Shown: piece by piece, positions 23,472 to 31,630 of the stretch
Numbering within the stretch: position 1 is the stretch's first letter
Layout: each line of letters starts with the position of its first letter
Source: JAHDHW01 sp963793295
Lineage (GTDB): Bacteria > Bacteroidota > Bacteroidia > Chitinophagales > Saprospiraceae
Reading direction: 5' to 3'
Length of the DNA stretch: 64,000 nucleotides
Assembly (NCBI GenBank): GCA_963793295.1
Contig: CAWBZX010000037.1
Coordinates: 351,320 to 415,319 of the forward strand
Notes under the pieces: generated by a model
Told to the model about the DNA's origin: nothing
Databases searched by the model: none
The model's input: only the letters and a program-made list of their open reading frames with translations
Made by a program: the position numbers and the translations under genes

Positions 23472-24455
23472 TTATTGTATGATACCCAAATGGAGGATAC
23501 GCCCACCGCTTTGATTGATCGGACTGCTGCTTTTGCCAATGACTATGCCCTCTTCAGGAGCATAGTACTGTTTAATTACGTCACCGAAAATACTGCGCAT
23601 TGTTGCGACAACCTGCCCTTTTTTAATTAGTTCGGTAACATTTGGATGAACGGTTAGTATTCCGCCAATATCAGTATAAATCCAGTACGAACTTTTACAA
23701 ATTACAGCGGTTTTTTCAGGTTTATCAATTTGCCCGTCGATCATTTCAAGTTCATGCAAAACATTGTGGATCCCTGTTAATCCCGAACGAATCATACCTT
23801 TCTGAAAACGATTGGGATCACCTACTTCAAGCGTGATTGCTGCAATTCCCAGTTCCTCTGCAGCACCTCTCAAAGTTCCATCCGACGGAGGATTGTGCAC
23901 AATGATCTGAGCATTTTGAAGCAGTGCCATTTTTCGGGTACTTTTGGTTTTCATGTCAGCCCGGATGTAATAAGAGTTGATACGTCCGAAGCTGGCGGTA
24001 TGGAGATCTATCAGATAATCAAATTTTTTAATAATTTTATCGAAAAGCCGGAAGGCATAAACCTGACTGACGGTTCCTTCCTCTTTTCCAGGCATAATGT
24101 GATTGAGGTCAGTACCATCAATAAACCTTCGTTTTTTGCGAATTAATGATGGAACATTTAAGACTGGTACTCCAACGATTGTTCCCTTAAGGCTTTTAAT
24201 ATCAATTTCATTAAAAATCCGTTGGATCACAGGGATACCATTCAACTCATTGCCATGGATCGCTGCTGTCAAACCTAAAGTAATGCCATCCTTTTTCCCA
24301 CGAGCAACAATTATTGGAACATAGATCGGTATTCCCATTCCGTCGGTCACCAGGTTCAATAAAAATTTGGAAATTTTCCCTTTCGGAGCCTTCTCGATAT
24401 TCAATTTTGTTATTATAACCCCTTCCTCACCGTACAACGACTTTGGAGTTTCCAT
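23472..24455 (-). CDS. M14-family succinylglutamate desuccinylase/aspartoacylase-like zinc hydrolase
   Basis: A 327-residue protein. The zinc site is visible as His67 and Glu70 (AAIHGNELNG) and His152 (LIDLHTASFGR), with the general base Glu210 (ITLEVGD). RFIDGTDLNH (111-120) provides substrate-binding residues. A C-terminal beta domain (about 240-327) carries the usual biotinyl-like fold (GGILTVHPNVTELIKKGQVVAT). Members deacylate N-acyl amino acids or trim amide-linked residues. Its start overlaps the end of the GshB-like ATP-grasp gene by 29 bases, so the two are one transcriptional unit. The substrate is unknown. Confidence 0.9.
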   Translation of the reverse strand: METPKSLYGEEGVIITKLNIEKAPKGKISKFLLNLVTDGMGIPIYVPIIVARGKKDGITLGLTAAIHGNELNGIPVIQRIFNEIDIKSLKGTIVGVPVLNVPSLIRKKRRFIDGTDLNHIMPGKEEGTVSQVYAFRLFDKIIKKFDYLIDLHTASFGRINSYYIRADMKTKSTRKMALLQNAQIIVHNPPSDGTLRGAAEELGIAAITLEVGDPNRFQKGMIRSGLTGIHNVLHELEMIDGQIDKPEKTAVICKSSYWIYTDIGGILTVHPNVTELIKKGQVVATMRSIFGDVIKQYYAPEEGIVIGKSSSPINQSGGRILHLGIIQ

Positions 24456-25449
24456 AAACTTCTTTTTTAATATAGTCCCAAATTAAATTAGCGGTAGTAT
24501 TTACAACCGGTTTACCTGCCAATATTCCGATTTGAGGTAATCCTCCAATGCTTAAGGTATTAATTTCTGAAAGTTTTCGTTTTTCATCATCGCCCAAAAG
24601 CGTATCGAAACCAAAAAGAATAATGCCTTTGTCTAACAAAACCTGACTTAATTGACGCGCCATCTCTTTTTCTTCAGCATCCGGCATGGCGAAGTGAGAA
24701 CTTCCTCCTTGTGCAACGTTGCACAACCACGAATTTTTCGCAGGCATTCGAAGAGAAGCTCCCATGATTTTCTTATTACAAACGATAATTCTTTTATCTC
24801 CGGCATGGACATTTTTCAAATATTTCATGCCTAAATATTCAACCGGCTTACCTTTCAATTTTTCTCTAAATTCAGAAAATGTGATTTCATCATCCCCTTC
24901 CCAAACGCTTTCCTCCACAATTTTTACAATACCTTTTCCTCCATAACTTCTCAGTGGTTTAAGAACAATGGGGAATTGGCTTTTGAATTGTTCAATTTCC
25001 TGGATGGAATTGATGGACCGGCTCGGAGGAATTATTTCTGGAAAATTTAGTATAAAAGTTTTGTTGGTTGTTTCAATGATTCCGGATGGACGGTTAATAA
25101 TGGCTTTTTCAGGAAAGTTATCCATTAGAAAGTGAAAAAAATCATCAGTCACTGGATGAGGCAATCGCATCAAAATCACATCGTAATCTGATAAATCTAC
25201 TTGCTTAAGGTTTTGGGTATAACTAAAACCATCTTCGCGAAATTCAAATTGATCTGTTACACGACTCGCGAATAGCTCATCTTTTGAAAGATCATAAAAA
25301 AAAGAGTTGTTATGAGCAATGCCACGACTGGCAACATCAATACTTTTGCAATAAACATGATTTTTTAGTTCAGCTAATAAAGCGTAAATAGAATTTTCTT
25401 TACTATGTCCGCTGTGGTCCGTTAAAACCAGCATTTTATATTTATCCAT
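24427..25449 (-). CDS. RimK/GshB-like ATP-grasp ligase
   Basis: A 340-residue enzyme. An N-terminal pre-ATP-grasp domain (1-120, ending DYDVILMRLPHPVTDDFFHF as in glutathione synthetase) leads into an ATP-grasp domain with FPIVLKPLRSYGGKGIVKI (ATP binding), YLKNVHAGDKRIIVCNKKIMG and FGFDTLLGDD...LSEINTLSIGG (Mg ligands Asp and Glu/Asn). ATP-grasp ligases of this type join a carboxylate to an amine through an acylphosphate. A glutathione synthetase role is possible, but no GshA partner is present, and the gene is sandwiched between another ATP-grasp-like gene (11-base gap) and an M14 hydrolase (29-base overlap). Confidence 0.9.
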   Translation of the reverse strand: MDKYKMLVLTDHSGHSKENSIYALLAELKNHVYCKSIDVASRGIAHNNSFFYDLSKDELFASRVTDQFEFREDGFSYTQNLKQVDLSDYDVILMRLPHPVTDDFFHFLMDNFPEKAIINRPSGIIETTNKTFILNFPEIIPPSRSINSIQEIEQFKSQFPIVLKPLRSYGGKGIVKIVEESVWEGDDEITFSEFREKLKGKPVEYLGMKYLKNVHAGDKRIIVCNKKIMGASLRMPAKNSWLCNVAQGGSSHFAMPDAEEKEMARQLSQVLLDKGIILFGFDTLLGDDEKRKLSEINTLSIGGLPQIGILAGKPVVNTTANLIWDYIKKEVYGNSKVVVR

Positions 25450-25460
25450 CGATATAAATT

Positions 25461-26912
25461 TTAAAGTAAAATCTCGTCAATCAAGGATTTATCATTGTTT
25501 AGGGATTTAAAAAGACGCATTCTGAACTTTCCCTGTTTGTTGACCAAAGTACTGGACATCTTGTCAATAGCTACCATGGAAAGCACAGTTTGGATATATG
25601 CTTCGATAAGGTCATCAAGCCCTATGCCCAGCTTGTTGAAATCGCGGCGATCCATTAAAACTAATCTGTTGGTATCGCTGTTCCAGCTGCCATCCGGATT
25701 TTTGAAAGAAAGGTTTGTACCAAGCATTTTCCATGAATTTGTTCCATTGTCAATCTCATTGAGCAGCGGTAACTCAGCACGTCTGGCATACACACATAAA
25801 GGAAGAATTCCATTCTCTGTGGAACTAACCATCATGCGGATATCAGCAACGTAAGTTGCACCTTTAGCATTAGGAATAGTGCCTACATGATAGAGTTTTC
25901 CGGATTTAGTCGTAGAACTCCAGTTGTAGTTTCCAATGAGGCTTTGAACGATAAACCGGTCATATTCAAATTCTAATTCCATGAAATCATCCAATTCTTC
26001 TTCAGACACGATGGTATAAACCCCTTGCCCGGCATTGCTGTAAGGAACTTTAATAACAGCCTGACCACCCAATTTTCTAATCCATAGCGGAATCTCGTTT
26101 TTGCTCACATCCCAGATCGTTTCAGGAGTATTGATAAATAAGCCACTTTCCTGCAACTCAGTATTAAAAATATCATAAGCTTTTGCAGCAACCATTTTAT
26201 TTCGTCCTCCGGTAAGACATGCAATGGTTGGATTGAGAATTGTGGTTTTTGTATGCATAGGGAGCCGGTTCCAGGGCTTTTGTGTCAAATAACGGAATGC
26301 TGCCCGAATGGGTTGCCACTCGTCTTCATTGGTTCGAACAAACATGACCCCCTCGTCAAAACGCACAGGAGGATTTTTATCTGAATTATAAAAAGGAACA
26401 TAAAATACCTTTTCATCAAACACATCAGCAATGACTGAAGCATAGCCACTGGCTTCCATGGGGTTTTTGTCATAAATCACTGCAAGCCCTCCTTTGATAC
26501 CATTTCGCTTTCTTTTTACATAGGGTTTAAAAGTATTTTCAATCAACCAGCGATAACTCCCTTGTTCTTTGTGGTCGTCCAATAAAGGCATCGACTTTTG
26601 TCCTGAAGGGCAGGAATTGTTTTCAATGATAACCATTTGTCGTTTGCCATTGGCATTGGTCACATTGAGCAAGTCAGCGCCACCCCAAAGAAAATATTTT
26701 GAACGATGATTCAATAAACTTTTTAGCGCATCAGCATTTACTTTTGGATGGAGATGGCAATACCGATTGATGATTCTATTTTGATCCAGGTTCAAGAAGA
26801 AGTTCACCATCGGATGAATTGTCGCATTGAGCGCCTTTGGATACCAGTGATCATGAGCTTCAAACTCACCTGGGTTGATGATTTTTGCTTGATGTAATTC
26901 TGTAGTTATCAT
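25461..26912 (-). CDS. Divergent ATP-grasp-type protein, first gene of the ligase operon
   Basis: A 483-residue cytoplasmic protein. The middle and C-terminal parts show ATP-grasp-like elements: AVIKVPYSNAGQGVYTIVSEEE (about 285-305) as the nucleotide-binding strand-loop, FIVQSLIGNYNW, and YVADIRMMVSSTENG as the probable metal-site strand. The N-terminal 200 residues (FLWGGADLLNVTNANGKRQMVIIENNSCPSGQ) have a second set of Asp/Glu/Asn residues reminiscent of circularly permuted ATP-grasp domains. I recognise it as an uncharacterised family that travels with GshB-like and desuccinylase-like genes. It probably makes an unknown amide or peptide. Confidence 0.7.
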   Translation of the reverse strand: MITTELHQAKIINPGEFEAHDHWYPKALNATIHPMVNFFLNLDQNRIINRYCHLHPKVNADALKSLLNHRSKYFLWGGADLLNVTNANGKRQMVIIENNSCPSGQKSMPLLDDHKEQGSYRWLIENTFKPYVKRKRNGIKGGLAVIYDKNPMEASGYASVIADVFDEKVFYVPFYNSDKNPPVRFDEGVMFVRTNEDEWQPIRAAFRYLTQKPWNRLPMHTKTTILNPTIACLTGGRNKMVAAKAYDIFNTELQESGLFINTPETIWDVSKNEIPLWIRKLGGQAVIKVPYSNAGQGVYTIVSEEELDDFMELEFEYDRFIVQSLIGNYNWSSTTKSGKLYHVGTIPNAKGATYVADIRMMVSSTENGILPLCVYARRAELPLLNEIDNGTNSWKMLGTNLSFKNPDGSWNSDTNRLVLMDRRDFNKLGIGLDDLIEAYIQTVLSMVAIDKMSSTLVNKQGKFRMRLFKSLNNDKSLIDEILL

Positions 26913-27193
26913 GCTTTTTTTAGGCTTTTTGAAATATATAAGTTATTGGGTCAAATTTTCGATTAGCTATCATAAAATAAATTTAAAAACTTCTTGATAA
27001 TACCTTCTTTATTTTCATTTTACAATAGCAAATAGCTCATAAATAATTTTTTATTCCTATCGATTTTTTGAAATTGACAACAAATGCAAAGCTAAACATA
27101 AATTTATTCGGAATAATTTAAATTTTGATGTCTTTTTTCAGAATTTATTCAGAATCAAGGGTGTAAATTGCTTCATAATCAGTGGATTATGTT
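26913..27193. other. Intergenic region between divergent genes, no gene seen
   Basis: About 280 AT-rich bases carrying the promoters for the ATP-grasp operon (minus) and the small gene at 27231 (plus). No dyad of the TGA-N6-TCA type is present, so the ATP-grasp operon does not share the signature of the neighbouring stress island. Confidence 0.4.
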
Positions 27194-27201
27194 TAGATTT
27201 G
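27194..27201 (+). promoter_or_regulatory. Probable -7 promoter element TAGATTTG
   Basis: An exact match to TAnnTTTG, 29 bases before the ATG at 27231, with a TTG 23 bases further upstream (27168-27170). It lies inside a longer open frame starting at 27168 and so supports the downstream start. Confidence 0.5.
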
Positions 27202-27230
27202 TAATTTTAAAAAATCAAAAGAAATCAAAT

Positions 27231-27455
27231 ATGCCTATTTTAAATAAATTTCGATTCAAAACTCCTTTTGAAGAGTTTGAAAATTATCTTGGAGAAGAGA
27301 TGAATGCTTTCTCAGGATTTTTTATGGAAGAATCAAAAGAAGAAAAAGAAGTTAACGAAACGCCTGAAGAAATAACGGTCGTAAAGATGGAAGAGGAACA
27401 TATTGCCGATAGCTATTGGTTAAAAATAAAGTCATTCTTTAAAAAAGTTTCATAA
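27231..27455 (+). CDS. Small acidic hypothetical protein (74 aa)
   Basis: A short protein starting MPILNKFRFKTPFEEFENYLGEEMNAF, with a strongly acidic centre (EESKEEKEVNETPEE) and an amphipathic basic C-terminus (YWLKIKSFFKKVS). It has no signal peptide and belongs to no family I recognise. The start at 27231 is preferred over 27168 because a -7 element lies between them. The 3' end overlaps the end of corA by 6 bases. Confidence 0.6.
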   Translation: MPILNKFRFKTPFEEFENYLGEEMNAFSGFFMEESKEEKEVNETPEEITVVKMEEEHIADSYWLKIKSFFKKVS

Positions 27456-28532
27456 CCATCTTTTTTTCCGGAAGTAGTACATCGAACCTCCAATAATTAC
27501 AAGGATTATTGCCCAAAAGACAAAATAACTGTATTTCCAATGGAGTTCGGGCAGGTTTTCAAAATTCATCCCATAAACTCCAGCTAGGAATGAACAAGGT
27601 ATAAATATAGTGGCCATAATCGTAAGCACCTGCATCACATTGTTCATTTTATAACTCAACTCTGAAAGATACAAATCCTGCAAGCCGGAAAGCGTATCTC
27701 TGTAGGTTTCAACCATATCCATAATTTGTATGGTGTGGTCGTATAAATCTCGTATAAATACATAGGAAGATTCATCGACTAAATGATGCTCAGATTTCGA
27801 AAATCTGGATATGGCTTCTCGAAGTGGGGAAATACTTTTTCGGACCATTAGTAATTCTCTTTTAAGCCGATGAATGGCTGATTTGATATGGCTTTCCGGA
27901 TTCAAAAGGATAGCTTCTTCCATTTTATCTATTTCTTCTTCCACCTGATCCAAAATGACGAAATAGTAATCTACAATATTATCTAACAGTGCATAGGCAA
28001 GATAATCAGAGCCACGGCCCCTGATTTTACCCCTTCCTCCGTTTATTCGCTCTCTTACTGCTTGAAGCAGATCAGTTTTATCTTCCTGAAAAGAGATTAA
28101 AAAACCTTTTCCAAAAAAAACAGATACCTGCTCGGTCTGAACACTTTGAGTTTCGTGCTCAAAGGAAAGCGCTTTTATAATGATAAATATCCCGTTTTCA
28201 TATTCTTCAAATTTAGGGCGTTGTTGGGTGTTCAATACATCTTCAAGGACCAAAGGATGAATGTCAAAAGCTTTTCCAATCTGTTCAATGATAGCTACAT
28301 CATGGACTCCGCGAATGTCGTACCAGGCAATTTCATCAGGGCTTTTCTGGTAGGTGTGCGTATGGTCAAACTTAATTTCACTTGCTTTTTCGGGCTTGTA
28401 AAGCATTAAAGTAAGATCGGACTGCTCCATTTTTTGTTTGCCCGTAAAAATCAAAGAACCTGGCGGCAAACCTATTTTTTTCACCCTTTTATGTTTTTGT
28501 TTTATTTTTTTTAAATTTAGTTTTGCCATCAA
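27450..28532 (-). CDS. corA: CorA-type magnesium/cobalt transporter
   Basis: A 360-residue member of the CorA/ZntB metal ion transporter family. The large N-terminal cytoplasmic domain (about 1-295) has the usual PDEIAWYDIRGV and FDIHPLVLEDVLNTQQRPK blocks. Two C-terminal membrane helices follow, and the first ends in the signature GMN at 321-323 (VYGMNFENLPEL). The Mg2+ channel forms a pentamer in the inner membrane. The FENLPEL loop matches classical CorA. The gene stands alone, convergent with the small gene at 27231. Confidence 0.95.
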   Translation of the reverse strand: MMAKLNLKKIKQKHKRVKKIGLPPGSLIFTGKQKMEQSDLTLMLYKPEKASEIKFDHTHTYQKSPDEIAWYDIRGVHDVAIIEQIGKAFDIHPLVLEDVLNTQQRPKFEEYENGIFIIIKALSFEHETQSVQTEQVSVFFGKGFLISFQEDKTDLLQAVRERINGGRGKIRGRGSDYLAYALLDNIVDYYFVILDQVEEEIDKMEEAILLNPESHIKSAIHRLKRELLMVRKSISPLREAISRFSKSEHHLVDESSYVFIRDLYDHTIQIMDMVETYRDTLSGLQDLYLSELSYKMNNVMQVLTIMATIFIPCSFLAGVYGMNFENLPELHWKYSYFVFWAIILVIIGGSMYYFRKKRWL

Positions 28533-28765
28533 AGGTTATTTAAAAGTTTGAATTGAAAATGATTGTTAAAACTTGTACCATGAACACTATCTGTTCAAAT
28601 CCATGAGAATAAAAATCGGTAAATCTTTTCTTTCTAATTTAATTTTGTATTGAAAATAAGTAAACATAAAAGATAAAATTTATTTTTAATGGAATGACAG
28701 AATCTTCAAAATTTCTTCAGATTTGTTTTTTTAAATTGTGATATTTTATAAATAAAACCAAACAG

Positions 28766-29356
28766 ATGGAGGAAAAAGTAAAGGTTAGATACAGCGATGC
28801 TGAGTTGATGGAATTCAAAGAATTGATCGAAAAGAAATTGGAGAACGCAAAAATGGAGTTTGAATTTATTAATAGTCAAATTACAGATTTAAACGGAAAC
28901 AACAGCGATAGAGACGGGGGAGATTTGATGGATGACAGTAACAAACAGACTGAATTGGAAATGCTTAACAATATGGTCTTTCGGCAAAAACAATTTATCA
29001 TGAATCTAGAAAATGCGTTGCTTCGAATTCGAAATAAATCCTATGGAATTTGCAGCGTGACCGGTCAATTAATTGACAAAAAGCGTTTGATGTTGGTTCC
29101 CCATGCCACAAAAAGTATCGAAGGCAAAAACGGTACAAATAGTGCAAGAAGTGCTACCCTAAATAAAAGAGAACCTGCAAATCGGTCAAAACCAAAAGTG
29201 ATTACAAAAGTGATCAGAAAGACACCAACTGATCAAAAAAAACAGGGTGCCTTGACCGATGATTGGAAGGAAGATGGATTCGATGATTTTGATGAGATCG
29301 ATGTGAATTTAAGTGAGAATAACCAGGGAGATATAGCTGATCTTAACGAAGATTAA
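28766..29356 (+). CDS. DksA/TraR-family zinc-finger-like regulator
   Basis: A 196-residue protein. The first part is a coiled coil (10-100) and includes an acidic tip-like segment (DRDGGDLMDDSNKQTELEMLN). It is followed by the degenerate DksA C4 motif YGICSVTGQLIDKKRLMLVPHATKSIEGK, which in Bacteroidota keeps only one of the cysteines. The C-terminal 70 residues are low complexity: basic, then acidic (DDFDEIDVNLSENN). DksA-like proteins bind RNA polymerase through its secondary channel. A terminator follows directly. Confidence 0.85.
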   Translation: MEEKVKVRYSDAELMEFKELIEKKLENAKMEFEFINSQITDLNGNNSDRDGGDLMDDSNKQTELEMLNNMVFRQKQFIMNLENALLRIRNKSYGICSVTGQLIDKKRLMLVPHATKSIEGKNGTNSARSATLNKREPANRSKPKVITKVIRKTPTDQKKQGALTDDWKEDGFDDFDEIDVNLSENNQGDIADLNED

Positions 29357-29408
29357 AAATTAACTTTTTTCTCCAATACCAGATATTTTAATTTTTTTAA
29401 CCCTCAAG

Positions 29409-29452
29409 GGGTATTAAGCGCCAAATCCTTTCTCCAGCTTAATACCCTTTTT
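29409..29452 (+). terminator. Intrinsic terminator after the DksA-like gene
   Basis: GGGTATTAAGC (29409-29419) pairs with GCTTAATACCC (29437-29447) and is followed by TTTTT. The response-regulator gene starts 15 bases later, so its promoter must overlap this hairpin. Confidence 0.8.
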
Positions 29453-29466
29453 CGTATTTTCACATA

Positions 29467-30144
29467 ATGAAATTATTGATCATTGAAGACGAGTCGGATT
29501 TACGAAATATCATCCTCAAATATTTGCAAAAAGAAGGTTATGTCTGCGAAGTAGCTTGTGATTATGTCGAGGCTTTCAAAAAGATTAATAATTATGAATA
29601 CGATTGCGTGTTGGTTGACCTTAATCTGCCAAAAGGGGATGGTTTGAATCTTGTCAAAATGCTGCGTGAAGATGAATCAAAATCGGGGATTATCATTATT
29701 TCAGCTAAAAATTCAATCGAAGACCGTATCAATGGCCTGGAGGAAGGAGCTGATGACTACCTTACCAAACCTTTCAATCTCAGCGAACTAAACGCAAGGA
29801 TAAAAGCAGTGATACGCCGCAAAACAAACCAGGTAAGCAAAGAAATTGCTTTTGGTAATATGCAAATTAACTTCGATGAGCGATCAGTGAAAATAAATAA
29901 TACCACTTTGAATCTCACCAAAAAAGAATACGAAATATTAATTTACCTGGTTCGAAACAAAAAACGGGTGGTGACTAAAGATTCTATTGCGGAACATCTT
30001 TGGGGAGATTATATGGATGAGGCAGTTTCGTTTGATTTTATCTATGCTCATGTCAAAAATTTGCGGAAAAAACTGGTAGATCATAACTGTGGAGAATATC
30101 TGAAAACCATTTATGGTATAGGTTATAAATTTGAAGTAAATTGA
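29467..30144 (+). CDS. OmpR/PhoB-family response regulator
   Basis: A 225-residue protein: receiver domain (1-118) with acidic pocket Glu7/Asp8, phospho-acceptor Asp51 (CVLVDLNLPKGDG) and Lys101 (YLTKPF), then a winged-helix DNA-binding domain (about 125-225: LTKKEYEILIYLVRNKKRVVTKDSIAEHLWG, and YAHVKNLRKKLVDHNCGEYLKTIYGIGYKF). The partner kinase gene overlaps its stop by four bases. The target is unknown. Confidence 0.95.
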   Translation: MKLLIIEDESDLRNIILKYLQKEGYVCEVACDYVEAFKKINNYEYDCVLVDLNLPKGDGLNLVKMLREDESKSGIIIISAKNSIEDRINGLEEGADDYLTKPFNLSELNARIKAVIRRKTNQVSKEIAFGNMQINFDERSVKINNTTLNLTKKEYEILIYLVRNKKRVVTKDSIAEHLWGDYMDEAVSFDFIYAHVKNLRKKLVDHNCGEYLKTIYGIGYKFEVN

Positions 30145-31127
30145 TACCAAGAAAATATGCATACCTCCTTTTTTCAACAGCCATTTTGTTGCTTTCTTCG
30201 CTGTTGCTCCTCGCCATTCAAAATAATTTTGACTTGTCTTTTGAAAATGTTTTTGCCTTGATCATGTTGATGGTCATTGTGCTTAGCGCAGGATTTTGGT
30301 GGATCAATCGAATTTACAGCATAAGGCTTCGTAACCAACTTTACAAAACATTGCAGATACTTGAAAAATTTGATATTGATGAACCCATAAAAGTGGTTTT
30401 CGAAAAATCTCCGATTCCGATTTTCAATGAATTGAATGACTATTTATTCGAATTGATTAAAAGAATCAGGAAAAATTATCAGGCAAATAAACAATTTACT
30501 GAAAATGCTTCCCATGAACTACAAACACCCCTGGCTATAATTAAAGGGAATTCGGAATTGTTGATTCAATCGGACAAGTTGGATGAAAAAGAACTGGAAG
30601 CCCTTGGTGCAATTATCAACAATACTAACCGGCTGTCAAAGCTTAATAAAGCATTGATTCTACTTTCAAAAATCGAAAACCAAAGATTTGCCGACAAAGA
30701 AAAAGTCGTTGTAGAAGATGTGGTTACCGAAGCCTTAAAAAACTTTAAAGATGTCATTAAACTCCAAAATATTGAAATCAGAAGATTAAAACCTGATCCT
30801 ATTCAATTTGAAATGAGCGGTACTTTAGCCGAAATAGCTATTGCCAATTTGATCCAAAATGCAATAAGACATAATATTGGCAAAGGATTTATTGAAATCT
30901 CACAGAAAGAAAGAACCCTTAAAATTTCAAATCCTGGCAAAGCGCTCACCTTACCAAAGTCTGTACTTTTTAAGCGGTTCAAACGAGATTCGGATATTGA
31001 AGAATCATTAGGGCTAGGACTTTCTATTGTTCACCGTATTTGCAAGCAATATCATATCGACATTGATTATCTATATGAAGCAGGGATCCACACTTTAAAA
31101 ATGACTTTCCCATCAAAACAGGTTTAA
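30141..31127 (+). CDS. Membrane sensor histidine kinase partnered with the OmpR-type regulator
   Basis: A 328-residue kinase. It has two membrane helices (about 8-26 and 35-55) with only a very short loop between them, then HisKA with phospho-acceptor His125 (NASHELQTPLA), then an ATPase domain with N box (IAIANLIQNAIRHN) and G2 box (SLGLGLSIVHRI). The G1 motif DxGxG is replaced by SNPGKAL, as in a known Bacteroidota kinase subgroup. The start appears to be the TTG at 30141, overlapping the TGA of the regulator (TTGA). With so little periplasmic sequence it probably senses a membrane or cytoplasmic cue. Confidence 0.92.
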   Translation: MIPRKYAYLLFSTAILLLSSLLLLAIQNNFDLSFENVFALIMLMVIVLSAGFWWINRIYSIRLRNQLYKTLQILEKFDIDEPIKVVFEKSPIPIFNELNDYLFELIKRIRKNYQANKQFTENASHELQTPLAIIKGNSELLIQSDKLDEKELEALGAIINNTNRLSKLNKALILLSKIENQRFADKEKVVVEDVVTEALKNFKDVIKLQNIEIRRLKPDPIQFEMSGTLAEIAIANLIQNAIRHNIGKGFIEISQKERTLKISNPGKALTLPKSVLFKRFKRDSDIEESLGLGLSIVHRICKQYHIDIDYLYEAGIHTLKMTFPSKQV

Positions 31128-31140
31128 AAAATTATTCTCT

Positions 31141-31422
31141 TCACCAAACGATCTTAAATTTATCAAAATGGGTCAATTCCAAATCTTTAATTTCTAAGGA
31201 ATCCACCTTTGCAAAAGGCGGTCCTTCGTGGCACCATTTTATGAATTCTTTGATGGCTTTTGGCGTTCCTTCTGCTTCAATATAAACGGAACCGTCAGCT
31301 TGGTTTTTTACAAAACCTTTGATATCCAGCTCTTGTGCTTTTTTCAATGTGCTGTCCCGAAACCATACTCCTTGCACTTTTCCAGCAACTTTTATCTGAT
31401 GGCAAACTAATTCATTTTCCAT
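31141..31422 (-). CDS. acyP: Acylphosphatase
   Basis: A 93-residue acylphosphatase, at the usual family length. It hydrolyses acylphosphates such as acetyl phosphate. The catalytic Arg lies in GKVQGVWFRDS and the Asn in GFVKNQADGSVYIEAEG, both canonical. It is convergent with the kinase gene (13-base gap), so it is a separate transcript from the two-component pair. Confidence 0.95.
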   Translation of the reverse strand: MENELVCHQIKVAGKVQGVWFRDSTLKKAQELDIKGFVKNQADGSVYIEAEGTPKAIKEFIKWCHEGPPFAKVDSLEIKDLELTHFDKFKIVW

Positions 31423-31630
31423 TAAAAATATATTAAAAGGTTATTCGGTTAATATTAATGAAACCGATTGATTCCGATTGATTTAGAGTGCGTTTTATTG
31501 AAACTCAATATGTTGATTTTTTATTATATTGCAAAGGGAATCGGTGATTCTATTATCCAGAAAAATCTCCTTTAAGAAACATCAAAAAGAAAATTATCTA
31601 ATAAAATTAGAAACTAAAAAAAAACCAAAA

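Noticed and set aside
24427..25449. Calling the ATP-grasp ligase a true glutathione synthetase (gshB)
   Set aside because: The fold fits, but no GshA is nearby and the operon context points to a different product.
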